Below, in pieces: positions 1 to 8,064 of a stretch of DNA of 33,683 nucleotides (the stretch's first letter is position 1; the number at the start of each line of letters is the position of its first letter). This DNA is from Elusimicrobiota bacterium. GTDB lineage: Bacteria > CG03 > SLGR01. The notes beneath the pieces were generated by a model that was not told the DNA's origin, made no database searches, and worked only from the letters and a program-made list of their open reading frames with translations. A program made the position numbers and the translations under genes. The DNA lies in assembly GCA_003553445.1 (NCBI GenBank), contig PWEK01000002.1:1-33683 (forward strand), read 5' to 3'.

Positions 1-1239
1 AATGTTCTGTGATCTCCTGCCCAGACCTAAAAGCTCAGCCGCCTCCTTTATTTTTCTTCCCCCTATATCAAGCCCAAGACTATAAAAATAAACATTACAG
101 GACTCGGCAACGGCATCCAGCATATTTATTTCACCGTGCTCTCGTTCTTCCCAGCATCTGAAAATTCTTTCATCGCGCCCCACTTCTATAAACCCCTTAC
201 AATCATAACGGGTCTCTTCTGTTAAACCTGCATATTCCACAGCCGCTGCGGCAACCGCGGGTTTCATTAGAGAACCCGGGGGATACTGCCCCTGAAGTAT
301 CCTGTTAAAAAAAGGAAGCCGCTCATCTTCAAAGATTTCTCTTACCTCTTCAGTGGTTTTCGGCTTTAAAAACAAATCAGGATCATAACCCGGTTTAGAG
401 AGCCAAACAAGTATCTCCCCTGTATTTGGATCCATGGCAACTACGCTCCCCGCTCTTGAACCCATTACTTCGGCTGCTGTATTCTGTAAATTCCAGTCAA
501 TCGTAAGAAGAAGATCATTCCCCCTCTCCGGGTCTTTAGTGCTGAGAACTTCCCGATGTTCCCCGGCAGGACCTGTTTCTATCTCCTGAAATCCGTCAAT
601 GCCTCTCAATAAACTGTCATACGCTTTTTCTATTCCTGTTTTCCCTATCCGATCCCTTATTGTATATCCCAATTGCCTCAGTCTTATGTACTCTTCCCTG
701 GCCATAGCACCGGTATATCCAAGCAGATGAGATGTTTTATTTCCGTAATTATATTTTCTGACAGGGTTAGTCTGTATGAAAACCTGAGGAATATAATGCA
801 GGTTTTCCATAATCTGAATAATTTCCTCCTTTGTCAAATAAGAGGCAATGCTTATCACTCCGAAAGGTTCTCTTCTTTCGGAATACAACCTTGTCATTAT
901 TTCTTTTTCAGAATGCCCGGTTATTTTTCCAATTATATTCGAAATGTTTTCTTTTTCTCGCCTTGATAAATGTTCGGGTGAAACAACGACAGAATATGCA
1001 GGGGTTGTTCCCGCAAGTTCTATACCGTTTCTGTCAAAAATACGGCCTCTGGGAGCAGAAATCCTGAAATATCTGACCCGGTTCTGTTCAGCCAGTTTCC
1101 AGTAGTAGTCTCCCTTTAGTAACTGAAGCTCAACGAGCCTTAAGAAAAAAATGGAAAATATGACCACAATAAAAATCCTGATTCCGTCATATTTTCGACG
1201 CCCCCTCTTTCTCCAGAAATAATATTTTTTACCCGGCAT
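1..1239 (-). CDS. mrdA: Penicillin-binding protein 2, peptidoglycan transpeptidase (3' part cut by window edge)
   Basis: Class B penicillin-binding protein that cross-links peptidoglycan during cell elongation, anchored in the inner membrane with its catalytic domain outside. Reading from ATG at 1239 gives 413 codons with no stop before the window edge. A basic cytoplasmic start (WRKRGRRK) precedes a membrane anchor at about residues 20-37. The dimerisation domain carries APRGRIFDRNG at 62-72. The transpeptidase domain has the catalytic SxxK motif (Ser323, SLMK, within YPPGSLMKP) and the SxN motif (SCN 380-382); the KTG motif lies outside the window. The start overlaps the mreD stop by 11 bases, the classical mreBCD-mrdA order. 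The family identity is certain; whether the full gene is intact cannot be seen. Confidence 0.95.
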   Translation of the reverse strand, partial: MPGKKYYFWRKRGRRKYDGIRIFIVVIFSIFFLRLVELQLLKGDYYWKLAEQNRVRYFRISAPRGRIFDRNGIELAGTTPAYSVVVSPEHLSRREKENISNIIGKITGHSEKEIMTRLYSERREPFGVISIASYLTKEEIIQIMENLHYIPQVFIQTNPVRKYNYGNKTSHLLGYTGAMAREEYIRLRQLGYTIRDRIGKTGIEKAYDSLLRGIDGFQEIETGPAGEHREVLSTKDPERGNDLLLTIDWNLQNTAAEVMGSRAGSVVAMDPNTGEILVWLSKPGYDPDLFLKPKTTEEVREIFEDERLPFFNRILQGQYPPGSLMKPAVAAAAVEYAGLTEETRYDCKGFIEVGRDERIFRCWEEREHGEINMLDAVAESCNVYFYSLGLDIGGRKIKEAAELLGLGRRSQNI

Positions 1240-1684
1240 TTGTTTTTTTCACAGCTGTATATATCAGGGGAGCAACAACCCCGTTTACAGCAGCAGTTAT
1301 AAGTATATTTTTATGTGATATTACGGGATATCTGAATAAGGTTCTTACAGCTAAGATAAAAGCCGCCTGTAAAATTACGGAAATAAAGACAAGCATAAAC
1401 TGCAACAAGAAACTGTGAGCCTTAAATTTATCTCCAATCCATCCCGCGGCATATCCCAAAAGCAGCCTTATTATGGTTCTTTCTCCTATAACACCGAAGA
1501 AAAACATATCTTCTATTATGCCTCCTATAAAACCAAAGAGGCCTCCCCTGTCGCCCCCCTTTACCAAAGCAACCTCGATTGTAAGTATCAGCATAACATT
1601 AACCCCGATACCCTGATATGAAAAATACCTGAAAGATAAGAGCTGCAGCAGAAAACCCAGAATGATTGTTATTATTAATTGCAT
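1229..1684 (-). CDS. mreD: Rod-shape-determining membrane protein MreD
   Basis: Small integral membrane protein of the elongation machinery, working with MreB and MreC to direct lateral wall synthesis. The 151-residue product is almost all hydrophobic, with about five or six membrane spans (near 2-20, 27-45, 47-85 as two spans, 92-112 and 128-145) separated by short charged loops such as VKGGDRGG and GDKFKAHS. MreD sequences vary widely, so the call rests on size, topology and position between mreC and mrdA. The start overlaps the mreC 3' end by 10 bases and the stop lies 11 bases inside mrdA, which suggests tight translational coupling. Confidence 0.85.
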   Translation of the reverse strand: MQLIITIILGFLLQLLSFRYFSYQGIGVNVMLILTIEVALVKGGDRGGLFGFIGGIIEDMFFFGVIGERTIIRLLLGYAAGWIGDKFKAHSFLLQFMLVFISVILQAAFILAVRTLFRYPVISHKNILITAAVNGVVAPLIYTAVKKTNAG

Positions 1685-2475
1685 ATTATATACACGACTT
1701 CGGCATTTTGAGGATACACGGCTGGCATGACTTCAGCTACCTGCCCCTTTGAAAAATCAAGCACGTCGACATCTATAACCGTGCCAATTAAAAGATTACC
1801 GGGAATAACCCCGCCCGTCTTTGAGGTATAAACCCTATCGCCTTTATCCACCCTGGCATCTGGAGAAATATAGTTCATATTTAAAAGCCACCCGTTTCGC
1901 CCTTCTATAACCCCTCTGTCTCCGGATTCCAGCCTTGCTCCGCATCTAAATGCATGCGAGGTAATCAGGATAACTGAACTGTAATTTTCATAAACCCTGC
2001 CCACCCTTCCAGCAAGCACCCAATCGTATTCGTTAAAATATACAACCGCGTCGTCCTTTGAAACACCATCATTCTCCCCCCTTGTTACTGTAAATTGTGT
2101 AAAATAATTCTCCGGCGCATGAAACATTACTCTTGCAGGCATTAATGACGGAGCGGCCTCTCTTTCATATCCAAGAATGCCTTTATAGTAATCCAGTCTT
2201 TTCTTTATAAGCTCATAATCCTTATATTCTTCTTTGTACTTATTCATCTTGTTTTTTAATTTCATGTTTTCCTTGTATATATTTCTTATAGAAGCTATTC
2301 TTTCTGATATATTTTTATAACCGTACTCCGGATAGTACGCGAGCCTGGCTACAGGAAAGACTATACTCATATATATGTTTTTAAATATATTTACAGCGGG
2401 TATAAGATTTGTAAACAAAAGCAGTATTGCTATTGCAGTTAATATTAAAAATTTCCGAAAAGAAACCTCTTTCAT
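1675..2475 (-). CDS. mreC: Rod-shape-determining protein MreC
   Basis: Scaffold of the elongation machinery that links cytoplasmic MreB filaments to PBP2 outside the membrane. The 266-residue protein has the standard layout: a short cytoplasmic start, one membrane helix at about residues 8-28, a charged coiled coil at about 55-97, then a beta-rich domain to the C-terminus. The segment with VVYFNEYDWVLAGRVGRVYE and VILITSHAFRCGARLE resembles the conserved MreC beta domain. The gene follows mreB after a 59-base gap, the longest break in the mre block. No strong Shine-Dalgarno sequence precedes the ATG (a GGGAAAATAAA stretch is the best match). Confidence 0.92.
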   Translation of the reverse strand: MKEVSFRKFLILTAIAILLLFTNLIPAVNIFKNIYMSIVFPVARLAYYPEYGYKNISERIASIRNIYKENMKLKNKMNKYKEEYKDYELIKKRLDYYKGILGYEREAAPSLMPARVMFHAPENYFTQFTVTRGENDGVSKDDAVVYFNEYDWVLAGRVGRVYENYSSVILITSHAFRCGARLESGDRGVIEGRNGWLLNMNYISPDARVDKGDRVYTSKTGGVIPGNLLIGTVIDVDVLDFSKGQVAEVMPAVYPQNAEVVYIICN

Positions 2476-2534
2476 TTTATTTTCCCGGAAGGGTTATGGT
2501 TTGCGGCTATATTATGCGTTTATTCTTTGCAGAA

Positions 2535-3572
2535 TTAATAGTTTAAAGCCTGTCTCTGCGCTTTTTTGAGACGGGCCATCTGTTCTATGTACCTCCCCGT
2601 ACCCATAACAACACAGTTCATCGGCTCTTCTGCTATATGCACAGGAAGCTCTGTTTCTTCCCTGATTAATTCTGCTATGCCCCCTAATAGAGCTCCGCCT
2701 CCGTTTAAGACAATCCCCCTGTCAACCAGATCCGCGGATAGTTCTGCGGGAGTCTGGTTTAAAGTATCTTTTATAACTTTTATAAGCTCTCTCATCGGTT
2801 CTGCCAATGATTCTCTTATATCGTCAGTAGAAATCATTACTGTTTTTGGGAGTCCGCTTACCATGTCCCTGCCTTTAATTTCCATCTTTTTTGATTTCGA
2901 ACCGGAATAAACCGACCCGATTTTTATTTTTGCCTCTTCAGCTGTTCTTTCCCCGATTATCAGATTTTCTTTTTCTTTAAAATATTCAATTATTGAATTA
3001 TCAAAATCATCACCAGCTATCCTTATAGCATTTGTCATGACCATGCCGCCAAGGGAAATAACCGCAACCTCAGTAGTTCCGCCTCCAATATCGACTACCA
3101 TATTTCCCGCCGGCTCATGAACGGGAAGTTCCGCGCCTATTGCTGCAGCCATTGGCTCTTCAATCACAAAAACTTCTCTGGCCCCCGCCCTTTCCGCTGA
3201 TTCTCGAACCGCTCTGTGTTCAACTTCTGTACATGCTGACGGAATGCTTATAACTATTCTCGGATGCAACAGATTTTTTCTTCCGGCATGTACTTTCCTT
3301 ATGAAATATTTTATCATCCGTTCAGTTGTTTCAAAGTCCGCTATCACACCATTTTTGAGAGGCCTGACCGCAGTTATATTTGCGGGTGTTCTTCCCAGCA
3401 TTCTTTTTGCGTCAATTCCGACTGCAAGTATTTTATTAGTGTCTTTGTTTATGGCGACTACCGAAGGCTCCCTAAGAACTATTCCTCTTCCTTTTACATA
3501 TACTAATACGTTTGCTGTTCCAAGGTCAATCCCCATATCATTTGAAAACAAACCGAAAAATGAATTAAACAT
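2535..3572 (-). CDS. mreB: Actin-like rod-shape-determining protein MreB
   Basis: Bacterial actin homologue that polymerises with ATP on the inner membrane face and guides cell-wall elongation. The product has 345 residues, the usual family size. The hydrophobic start MFNSFFGLFS resembles the membrane-binding amphipathic segment. Phosphate-binding motif 1 is at 16-21 (DLGTAN) and motif 2 at 161-167 (DIGGGTT); a Gly-rich NGGGALLGG motif lies in the C-terminal half. The ATG overlaps the end of rplQ by 8 bases, so the cell-shape genes are read directly after the alpha operon. I know mreB more often as the head of its own unit, so this coupling to a ribosomal protein gene is noteworthy. Confidence 0.97.
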   Translation of the reverse strand: MFNSFFGLFSNDMGIDLGTANVLVYVKGRGIVLREPSVVAINKDTNKILAVGIDAKRMLGRTPANITAVRPLKNGVIADFETTERMIKYFIRKVHAGRKNLLHPRIVISIPSACTEVEHRAVRESAERAGAREVFVIEEPMAAAIGAELPVHEPAGNMVVDIGGGTTEVAVISLGGMVMTNAIRIAGDDFDNSIIEYFKEKENLIIGERTAEEAKIKIGSVYSGSKSKKMEIKGRDMVSGLPKTVMISTDDIRESLAEPMRELIKVIKDTLNQTPAELSADLVDRGIVLNGGGALLGGIAELIREETELPVHIAEEPMNCVVMGTGRYIEQMARLKKAQRQALNY

Positions 3573-3882
3573 CTATTATTTCCAGAACACAGTCTTCTCT
3601 TGAGTCACCCTGCCTTTTTCCCAGCCTTAGTATTCTGGTATATCCTCCTTCCCTGTCTTTATTCGCAGGGCCTATCTTTTCAAACAAAATTTTTACTGCA
3701 TCTGCAGGCACGTATTTTGCTGCATATCTTCTGTTTTTTACTTTGTCGCTTTTCGCTTTCGTTATCAATCTCTCAACTTTCTTTTTTACCTCTTTTGCCT
3801 TTCCTACAGAAGTTTTTACCCTGCCGTGTTTTATTACCTGGTATGTTGTATTTTTTACTGTTTTACTTTTTCTTGAGTTCAA
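3565..3882 (-). CDS. rplQ: Large-subunit ribosomal protein L17, short N-terminus, TTG start
   Basis: L17 binds 23S rRNA near the exit-tunnel side of the large subunit. The 105-residue product matches the family from about residue 15 on: IKHGRVKTSVGKAKE corresponds to the IEHGRIKTTLAKAKE block, and the C-terminal GGYTRILRLGKRQGD is typical. The usual start, a basic segment like MRHRKKGRKLGR, is absent. The start is TTG at 3882 with AAAGAGG at 3891-3897, eight bases upstream. An in-frame TGA lies a few codons further up, and no ATG or GTG lies between. The gene overlaps the rpoA 3' end by 20 bases. A sequencing frameshift seems unlikely because the nearby frames do not encode the missing segment. 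Confidence 0.9.
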   Translation of the reverse strand: MNSRKSKTVKNTTYQVIKHGRVKTSVGKAKEVKKKVERLITKAKSDKVKNRRYAAKYVPADAVKILFEKIGPANKDREGGYTRILRLGKRQGDSREDCVLEIIDV

Positions 3883-4837
3883 AGTTAACGCCTCTTTCTT
3901 TATTCATCTCTTCTATTTTATCCTTTATTTCCGACAGTGATTTTTCACCGACCTTATCTATTTTCAATATGGATTCCACGTTTCTTTCAACAAGATCACC
4001 TATTTTGGTTATTCCGTCTCTTTTGAGAGAATTCTCAATCCTGGTAGATATTTTTAAATCTTCCAGAGGAAGTTCCTTGACTTTATCATCTTCGCTTTCT
4101 TTCGGCTCTTCTTCATCCTCTTCTTTTTCTTTGAACTGGATTTCTTCAACTTTCTCTTCTTCGAATATTTCAATTGTTTTCTTAAGAATTTTTGCTGAAT
4201 ATGTAATCGCTTCAGAGACATTTACGCTTCCATCTGTCCATATCTCCATTAAAAGCCGGTCGTAATCTGTTGCCTGTCCTACTCTCGCGTTCTCCACCTC
4301 ATAATTCACCTTTTTTACAGGAGCAAAATCCGCATCTAAAGGAATGATGCCGGGCTTTTCAAGATCGCCATATCTTTCTGAAGCCGGCATATAACCTCTT
4401 CCTCTTTCTACAGTGGCTTCAATTTCCAGCTTTGCATTCTCATCAAGGGTAGCGATACTTTTTTCAGGATTCATAAGCTCTACAGATTCATTTAGTTTAA
4501 AATCCCCGCCCTTTATGTTTTTACTGCCGGAAGCCTCCAATTTTATTGTCTGGCTTTCTTCTGTGAACAATTTAAACCTAAGCTGTTTAAGATTTAATAT
4601 TATTTCTAGCACATCTTCTTTTATTCCTTCTATTACAGCATATTCATGAGGCACATTGTTGATTTTTATTGAAGTTATTACCGCGCCTTCAAGTGATGCT
4701 AAGAGAATCCTCCTTAAAGAATTACCTATTGTATGCCCATAGCCTCTTTCAAACGGCTCGCATGTAAATTTTCCGTAATTCTTCTTTTCTTCTATCCATT
4801 CTAATTTTTGGGGAAGTTGAAAATCCCTGAATTTCAT
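3863..4837 (-). CDS. rpoA: DNA-directed RNA polymerase alpha subunit
   Basis: Alpha dimerises to nucleate RNA polymerase assembly, and its C-terminal domain contacts UP elements and activators. The product has 324 residues. The N-terminal domain (about 1-225) includes the assembly motif GYGHTIGNSLRRILL at 32-46. The C-terminal domain (about 256-312) keeps the DNA-contact residues: Arg266, Asn269 and the GEKS at 297-300 align with E. coli R265, N268 and G296-S299; Ser270 replaces Cys269. The linker at about 226-253 is strongly acidic, with a run of Glu and Asp. AGGAGAGAGG lies upstream of the ATG. The 65-base gap from rpsD holds an inverted repeat. Confidence 0.98.
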   Translation of the reverse strand: MKFRDFQLPQKLEWIEEKKNYGKFTCEPFERGYGHTIGNSLRRILLASLEGAVITSIKINNVPHEYAVIEGIKEDVLEIILNLKQLRFKLFTEESQTIKLEASGSKNIKGGDFKLNESVELMNPEKSIATLDENAKLEIEATVERGRGYMPASERYGDLEKPGIIPLDADFAPVKKVNYEVENARVGQATDYDRLLMEIWTDGSVNVSEAITYSAKILKKTIEIFEEEKVEEIQFKEKEEDEEEPKESEDDKVKELPLEDLKISTRIENSLKRDGITKIGDLVERNVESILKIDKVGEKSLSEIKDKIEEMNKERGVNFELKKK

Positions 4838-4870
4838 GTCTTTACCTCTCTCCTTTTATCTTTATTTTTC

Positions 4871-4894
4871 GGTTATAAGTATAAAAGTATAACC
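4871..4894. promoter_or_regulatory. Inverted repeat in the rpsD-rpoA gap
   Basis: A 7-base stem (GGTTATA paired with TATAACC) with a 10-base loop lies in the 65-base gap ahead of rpoA, one of the few real gaps in the array. It is AT-rich and is not followed by a U-run on the minus strand, so it does not look like an intrinsic terminator. It could be an RNA hairpin affecting rpoA translation or mRNA processing, or chance in an AT-rich gap. Confidence 0.35.
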
Positions 4895-4902
4895 CCGACT
4901 TC

Positions 4903-5538
4903 CTACTTACTATAAAGCTCTACTATCAGATTTTCCTTTATATCTCCGCCGCCTATAGTTATCTCTTCTCTTGAAGGTTTCCGCTTTATCTTTCCCTTCA
5001 AAACCGATGAATCCCTCTCAATCCATTCCGGGGGTTCAGTTTTTCCACTTTTTTCTAAGGATTCCTTTATTTTTTCAATATCTTTGCTCTTTTCATTTAC
5101 AGTCACTTCGTCGGCTTCTTTAACAATATATGAAGGTATATTCATTCTTTTTCCATTTACTTTTATATGCCCGTGCAAAACACGCTGACGCGCCTGAAGA
5201 ATAGACTCAGCATACCCAAGCTGCCTGACAACGTTGTCCAGTCTGCATTCGAGGTTAATCAACAGGTTTGCTCCGGTTGGGCCTTCTTCTTTATCTGAAA
5301 TGTTAAAGAAACGCCGGAACTGTTTTTCGCTCATAAAACATGATCTTTTTACCCTCTGTTTCTCCCTGAGCTGCAATCCGTATTCAGTCACCCTGGTTCT
5401 TGCGTTTCCATGCAATCCCGGGGGATAGCTTCTTTTTTCAACCGAGCATTTTGCAGTCATGCATTTTTCTCCCTTTAAAAAGAGCTTTTTTCTTTCTCTT
5501 CTGCACAGTTTACATACCGCTCCTCTATATACTGACAT
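4903..5538 (-). CDS. rpsD: Small-subunit ribosomal protein S4, zinc-binding form
   Basis: S4 nucleates assembly of the 16S rRNA 5' domain and, in E. coli, represses the alpha operon. The 211-residue product carries four N-terminal cysteines (C9, C12, C26, C31) in the zinc-binding arrangement, so it is the C+ form. YPPGLHGN follows, as usual. The S4 RNA-binding domain spans about 93-160 (RLDNVVRQLGYAESILQARQ, then VNGKRMNIPSY). The gene starts two bases after the rpsK stop. The stop is TAG, and the gap to rpoA follows, the widest in this part of the array. Confidence 0.97.
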   Translation of the reverse strand: MSVYRGAVCKLCRRERKKLFLKGEKCMTAKCSVEKRSYPPGLHGNARTRVTEYGLQLREKQRVKRSCFMSEKQFRRFFNISDKEEGPTGANLLINLECRLDNVVRQLGYAESILQARQRVLHGHIKVNGKRMNIPSYIVKEADEVTVNEKSKDIEKIKESLEKSGKTEPPEWIERDSSVLKGKIKRKPSREEITIGGGDIKENLIVELYSK

Positions 5539-5540
5539 TT

Positions 5541-5939
5541 TTAAACCCTCCTTGGTTTAGGCGCACGGCATCCGTTATGTGGAATTGGTGTTATGTCCTC
5601 AATTGTCAGGACTTCCAATCCGGCTGACTCAAGACTTCTTATTGCAGTTTCCCTTGATGAGCCGGGACCTTTTACTTTTACGTCCACTCTTCTTACTCCA
5701 CAATCCCTCATTGCCTTTTTTGCAGCCTCCTGGGCTGCCAACCCCCCGGCATATGCAGTTCCCTTTCTGGAGCCTTTCATTCCGACATCTCCCGTGGATG
5801 CCGAAGTCAGCACGTTTCCATTTTCATCTGTAATAGATACTATTGTATTGTTAAACGTGCTTTTAATATATACTTTTGCCTTCTCTACCTTTATTTTTCT
5901 TTTTTTCTTTCTTTTTTTTACTTTTCTTTTCTTTGCCAT
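5541..5939 (-). CDS. rpsK: Small-subunit ribosomal protein S11
   Basis: S11 sits on the small-subunit platform near the E site and binds 16S rRNA. The 132-residue protein starts with a very basic tail ([20 protein letters not shown]) ahead of the conserved core, which holds [27 protein letters not shown] and [14 protein letters not shown]. The C-terminus [18 protein letters not shown] is the family signature. The gene lies three bases after rpsM and two before rpsD, in normal alpha-operon order. Confidence 0.98.
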   Translation of the reverse strand: MAKKRKVKKRKKKRKIKVEKAKVYIKSTFNNTIVSITDENGNVLTSASTGDVGMKGSRKGTAYAGGLAAQEAAKKAMRDCGVRRVDVKVKGPGSSRETAIRSLESAGLEVLTIEDITPIPHNGCRAPKPRRV

Positions 5940-5942
5940 TTA

Positions 5943-6287
5943 TTACTTTTTCCTTCCTTTTCTGGTTCTTGCATTTGTTCTCGTTTTTTGCCCCCTTACA
6001 GGCAGACCTCTTCTATGCCTTAAACCTCTGTATGTTCCTGTTGTCCTCAATCTGGCTATATCTTCACGCCTGGCCCTTCTAAGCTCTCCTTCTATTCTGT
6101 ATTCCTGAACTTCATGCTGCAGTTTGTTTACTTCTTCGTCCGTAAGGTCTTTCGTTAGCTTCTCCGGGTCAACCTTTACCTTTTTTAATACTTTTGCGGC
6201 TGTTGTTTTTCCTATGCCGTATATATAAGTTAGTGAAACCTTTATCTTTTTTTGTGCCGGTAAATTTACTCCTGCTATCCTTGCCAT
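5943..6287 (-). CDS. rpsM: Small-subunit ribosomal protein S13
   Basis: S13 is in the head of the small subunit, contacts the P-site tRNA with its C-terminal tail and forms bridges to L5. The 114-residue product starts MARIAGVNLPAQKKIKVSLT, includes the helix-two-turn-helix YIYGIGKTTA and has the conserved GTYRGLRHRRGLPVRGQKT near the C-terminus, followed by a basic tail. It follows rpmJ by 16 bases, as in many bacteria, and leads the rpsM-rpsK-rpsD-rpoA-rplQ block. Confidence 0.98.
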   Translation of the reverse strand: MARIAGVNLPAQKKIKVSLTYIYGIGKTTAAKVLKKVKVDPEKLTKDLTDEEVNKLQHEVQEYRIEGELRRARREDIARLRTTGTYRGLRHRRGLPVRGQKTRTNARTRKGRKK

Positions 6288-6303
6288 ATTTTACTCCGTT
6301 CTC

Positions 6304-6417
6304 TTATCCCTGTCTCTGTTTATGTCGCGGGTCAGTACATATAACACGTACTACTCCCTTTCTTCTTATAACCTTGCAGTTAGAACATATTGGTTTTACT
6401 GACGCTTTTATTTTCAT
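6304..6417 (-). CDS. rpmJ: Large-subunit ribosomal protein L36, zinc-binding form
   Basis: Smallest large-subunit protein, buried in 23S rRNA. The 37-residue product, read directly from the minus strand, starts [20 protein letters not shown] and ends DPRHKQRQG. Cys11, Cys14, Cys27 and His32 make the zinc ribbon, so it is the C+ form. The ATG overlaps the infA stop in ATGA. A GGGAG sequence lies just upstream, inside infA. The infA-rpmJ-rpsM order is standard. Confidence 0.97.
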   Translation of the reverse strand: MKIKASVKPICSNCKVIRRKGVVRVICTDPRHKQRQG

Positions 6418-6656
6418 TTTTTCTCCCTTTTTTCCTGATTTTTATCTAATCTGTATGTTATCCTTCCGCGTCCCGGATCATATTTTGATATTTCAATTCT
6501 CACCCTGTCGCCCGGAAGAACCCTTATATATTTTACTCTCATTTTACCCGACAGATGTGCAAGTATCTCCCCGTCCCCGTCGAGCTTAACCTTAAACATT
6601 GCATTCGGCAATGCCTGAATCACATCACCTTCTACTTCTAACTTGTCTTTTTCCAT
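6414..6656 (-). CDS. infA: Translation initiation factor IF-1
   Basis: IF-1 is an OB-fold protein that occupies the A site of the small subunit during initiation. The 80-residue product is slightly longer than the common 72, mostly through a basic C-terminal tail ([10 protein letters not shown]). The core shows [28 protein letters not shown] and [11 protein letters not shown] in order, as in the family. The start lies 19 bases inside map with no clear Shine-Dalgarno sequence, so it may depend on coupling to map. The stop overlaps rpmJ. Confidence 0.96.
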   Translation of the reverse strand: MEKDKLEVEGDVIQALPNAMFKVKLDGDGEILAHLSGKMRVKYIRVLPGDRVRIEISKYDPGRGRITYRLDKNQEKREKK

Positions 6657-7411
6657 AAATATTCTGTTAACACTTTCGGCCCGTTCTTAGTAATCGCAAC
6701 CGTTTTTTCAAAGTGACTTGAAAATTTTTCATCTTCAGTAACAACAGTCCATCCGTCATCTCTGTATTTAATTCTGTGTGTTCCCATATTAAGCATCGGT
6801 TCCAGTGCTAATACTACCCCGTTTTTTAATTTCATCCCTGTTCCCTTTTTACCGTAATTAGGCACATTCGGATGCTCATGAAGTCTTCTTCCTATTCCGT
6901 GTCCCACCAATTCCCTTACGACATTATATCCATTATTTTCCGCTTCCTGCTGGATTGCCCACGAGATGTCATACAGCTGATTTCCCGCAATCATCATTTT
7001 TATTCCCGCTTCAAGGGCCTTTTCTGTAACACTTATAAGCTTTTTATGTTTTTTCTCGGGCTTCCCTACACGTACTGTAAATGCCATATCAACATAAAGC
7101 CCTTCCCATATTCCCCCTACATCAATACTTATAATATCCCCTTCTTTTAATCTTTTTCCCTCAGAAGGAATCCCATGCACAATTTCATGGTTTAAAGATG
7201 TGCATATAGATGCCGGAAACGGGGGGCTTCCGTAATTTAAAAAAGCCGGTTTCATTTTTTTTTTGTCAAAGAGTTTTCTTGCCGCTTCTTCCAAGTCCAT
7301 TGTAGTTATTTCCGGCTTTACTTTCTCTCTCAGCCCGGCAGATATTTCTGATAACTTCATTCCCCCTTTTTGCATTGCTTTAATTTCTTCAGGGCTTTTT
7401 ATGTTTATCAT
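6638..7411 (-). CDS. map: Methionine aminopeptidase, type I
   Basis: Removes the initiator methionine from nascent proteins as they leave the ribosome, using a two-metal centre. The 257-residue product has all ligands at the same residue numbers as the E. coli enzyme: Asp97 (SIDVG), Asp108 (VDMAF), His171 (GHGIG), Glu204 (LEPML) and Glu235, plus His79 (HEIVHG) and His178 (LHEHP). There is no N-terminal zinc-finger extension, so it is type Ia-like. It follows adk by 19 bases and overlaps infA by 19 bases; adk-map-infA is a common order downstream of secY. Confidence 0.98.
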   Translation of the reverse strand: MINIKSPEEIKAMQKGGMKLSEISAGLREKVKPEITTMDLEEAARKLFDKKKMKPAFLNYGSPPFPASICTSLNHEIVHGIPSEGKRLKEGDIISIDVGGIWEGLYVDMAFTVRVGKPEKKHKKLISVTEKALEAGIKMMIAGNQLYDISWAIQQEAENNGYNVVRELVGHGIGRRLHEHPNVPNYGKKGTGMKLKNGVVLALEPMLNMGTHRIKYRDDGWTVVTEDEKFSSHFEKTVAITKNGPKVLTEYLWKKTS

Positions 7412-7430
7412 TTTTTAAAGAACTCTTATT

Positions 7431-8063
7431 TTAAATTTTATTTTCTATTTCTTTAAATACTTCCTCTATTGACCTGTTTCCGTTTATCTCTATTAATTTT
7501 CCTGATTCACGGTAATAATCAATCAGAGGTTCTGTTACTTCAACATACTTTTTTATTCTCTTTCTGGCGGTTTCCTCATTATCGTCTTCTCGTTTTTCAT
7601 ATTCACCGCCGCAGTTTTTGCATTTCCCTTTTGTGTTACCGGACAGATATATGTTATCTCCCGCGCCGCAGCTTTTACATTTCCTGCGTCCCGTCAATCT
7701 GGATACAGCCTCCCTGGAGTTTAGAGAAATATAAATTACATTATCAATTTCCTCAGACTTGTCAAATTCTTTTGCCTGATTAAGGGTTCTCGGAAACCCG
7801 TCAAGTATATATCCTTCTACAGCATCATCTCTCTTAAGTCTTTCCATTACAATGCTTATCACCAGTTCGTCAGGAACCAGATCCCCTCTTTTCATTATTT
7901 TTTCGGCTTTCATCCCGGTCTCAGTTTTATTCTTTACCGCTTCCCTGAATATATCTCCGGTCGAGATATGTACAATTCCACCCTTTTCAGCCATTTTTTT
8001 TGCCTGGGTTCCTTTCCCTGCCCCCGGAATTCCAAGCATTACATATTTTCCTTTTTTTACCAT
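7431..8063 (-). CDS. adk: Adenylate kinase with zinc-binding LID
   Basis: Interconverts ATP + AMP and 2 ADP in the cytoplasm. The 210-residue product has the P-loop GIPGAGKGTQ at 11-20, the AMP-binding segment STGDIFREA, DGFPRT at 88-93, and a long-form LID at about 124-162 with four cysteines (C129, C132, C148, C151) placed for structural zinc. The zinc LID is common in Gram-positive and many deep-branching bacteria and absent from E. coli. The ATG lies one base after the secY stop. Confidence 0.98.
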   Translation of the reverse strand: MVKKGKYVMLGIPGAGKGTQAKKMAEKGGIVHISTGDIFREAVKNKTETGMKAEKIMKRGDLVPDELVISIVMERLKRDDAVEGYILDGFPRTLNQAKEFDKSEEIDNVIYISLNSREAVSRLTGRRKCKSCGAGDNIYLSGNTKGKCKNCGGEYEKREDDNEETARKRIKKYVEVTEPLIDYYRESGKLIEINGNRSIEEVFKEIENKI

Positions 8064-8064
8064 T

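Noticed and set aside
2476-2534. Possible promoter in the mreB-mreC gap
   Set aside because: A CATAAT sequence is present, but no -35-like hexamer lies at a fitting distance.
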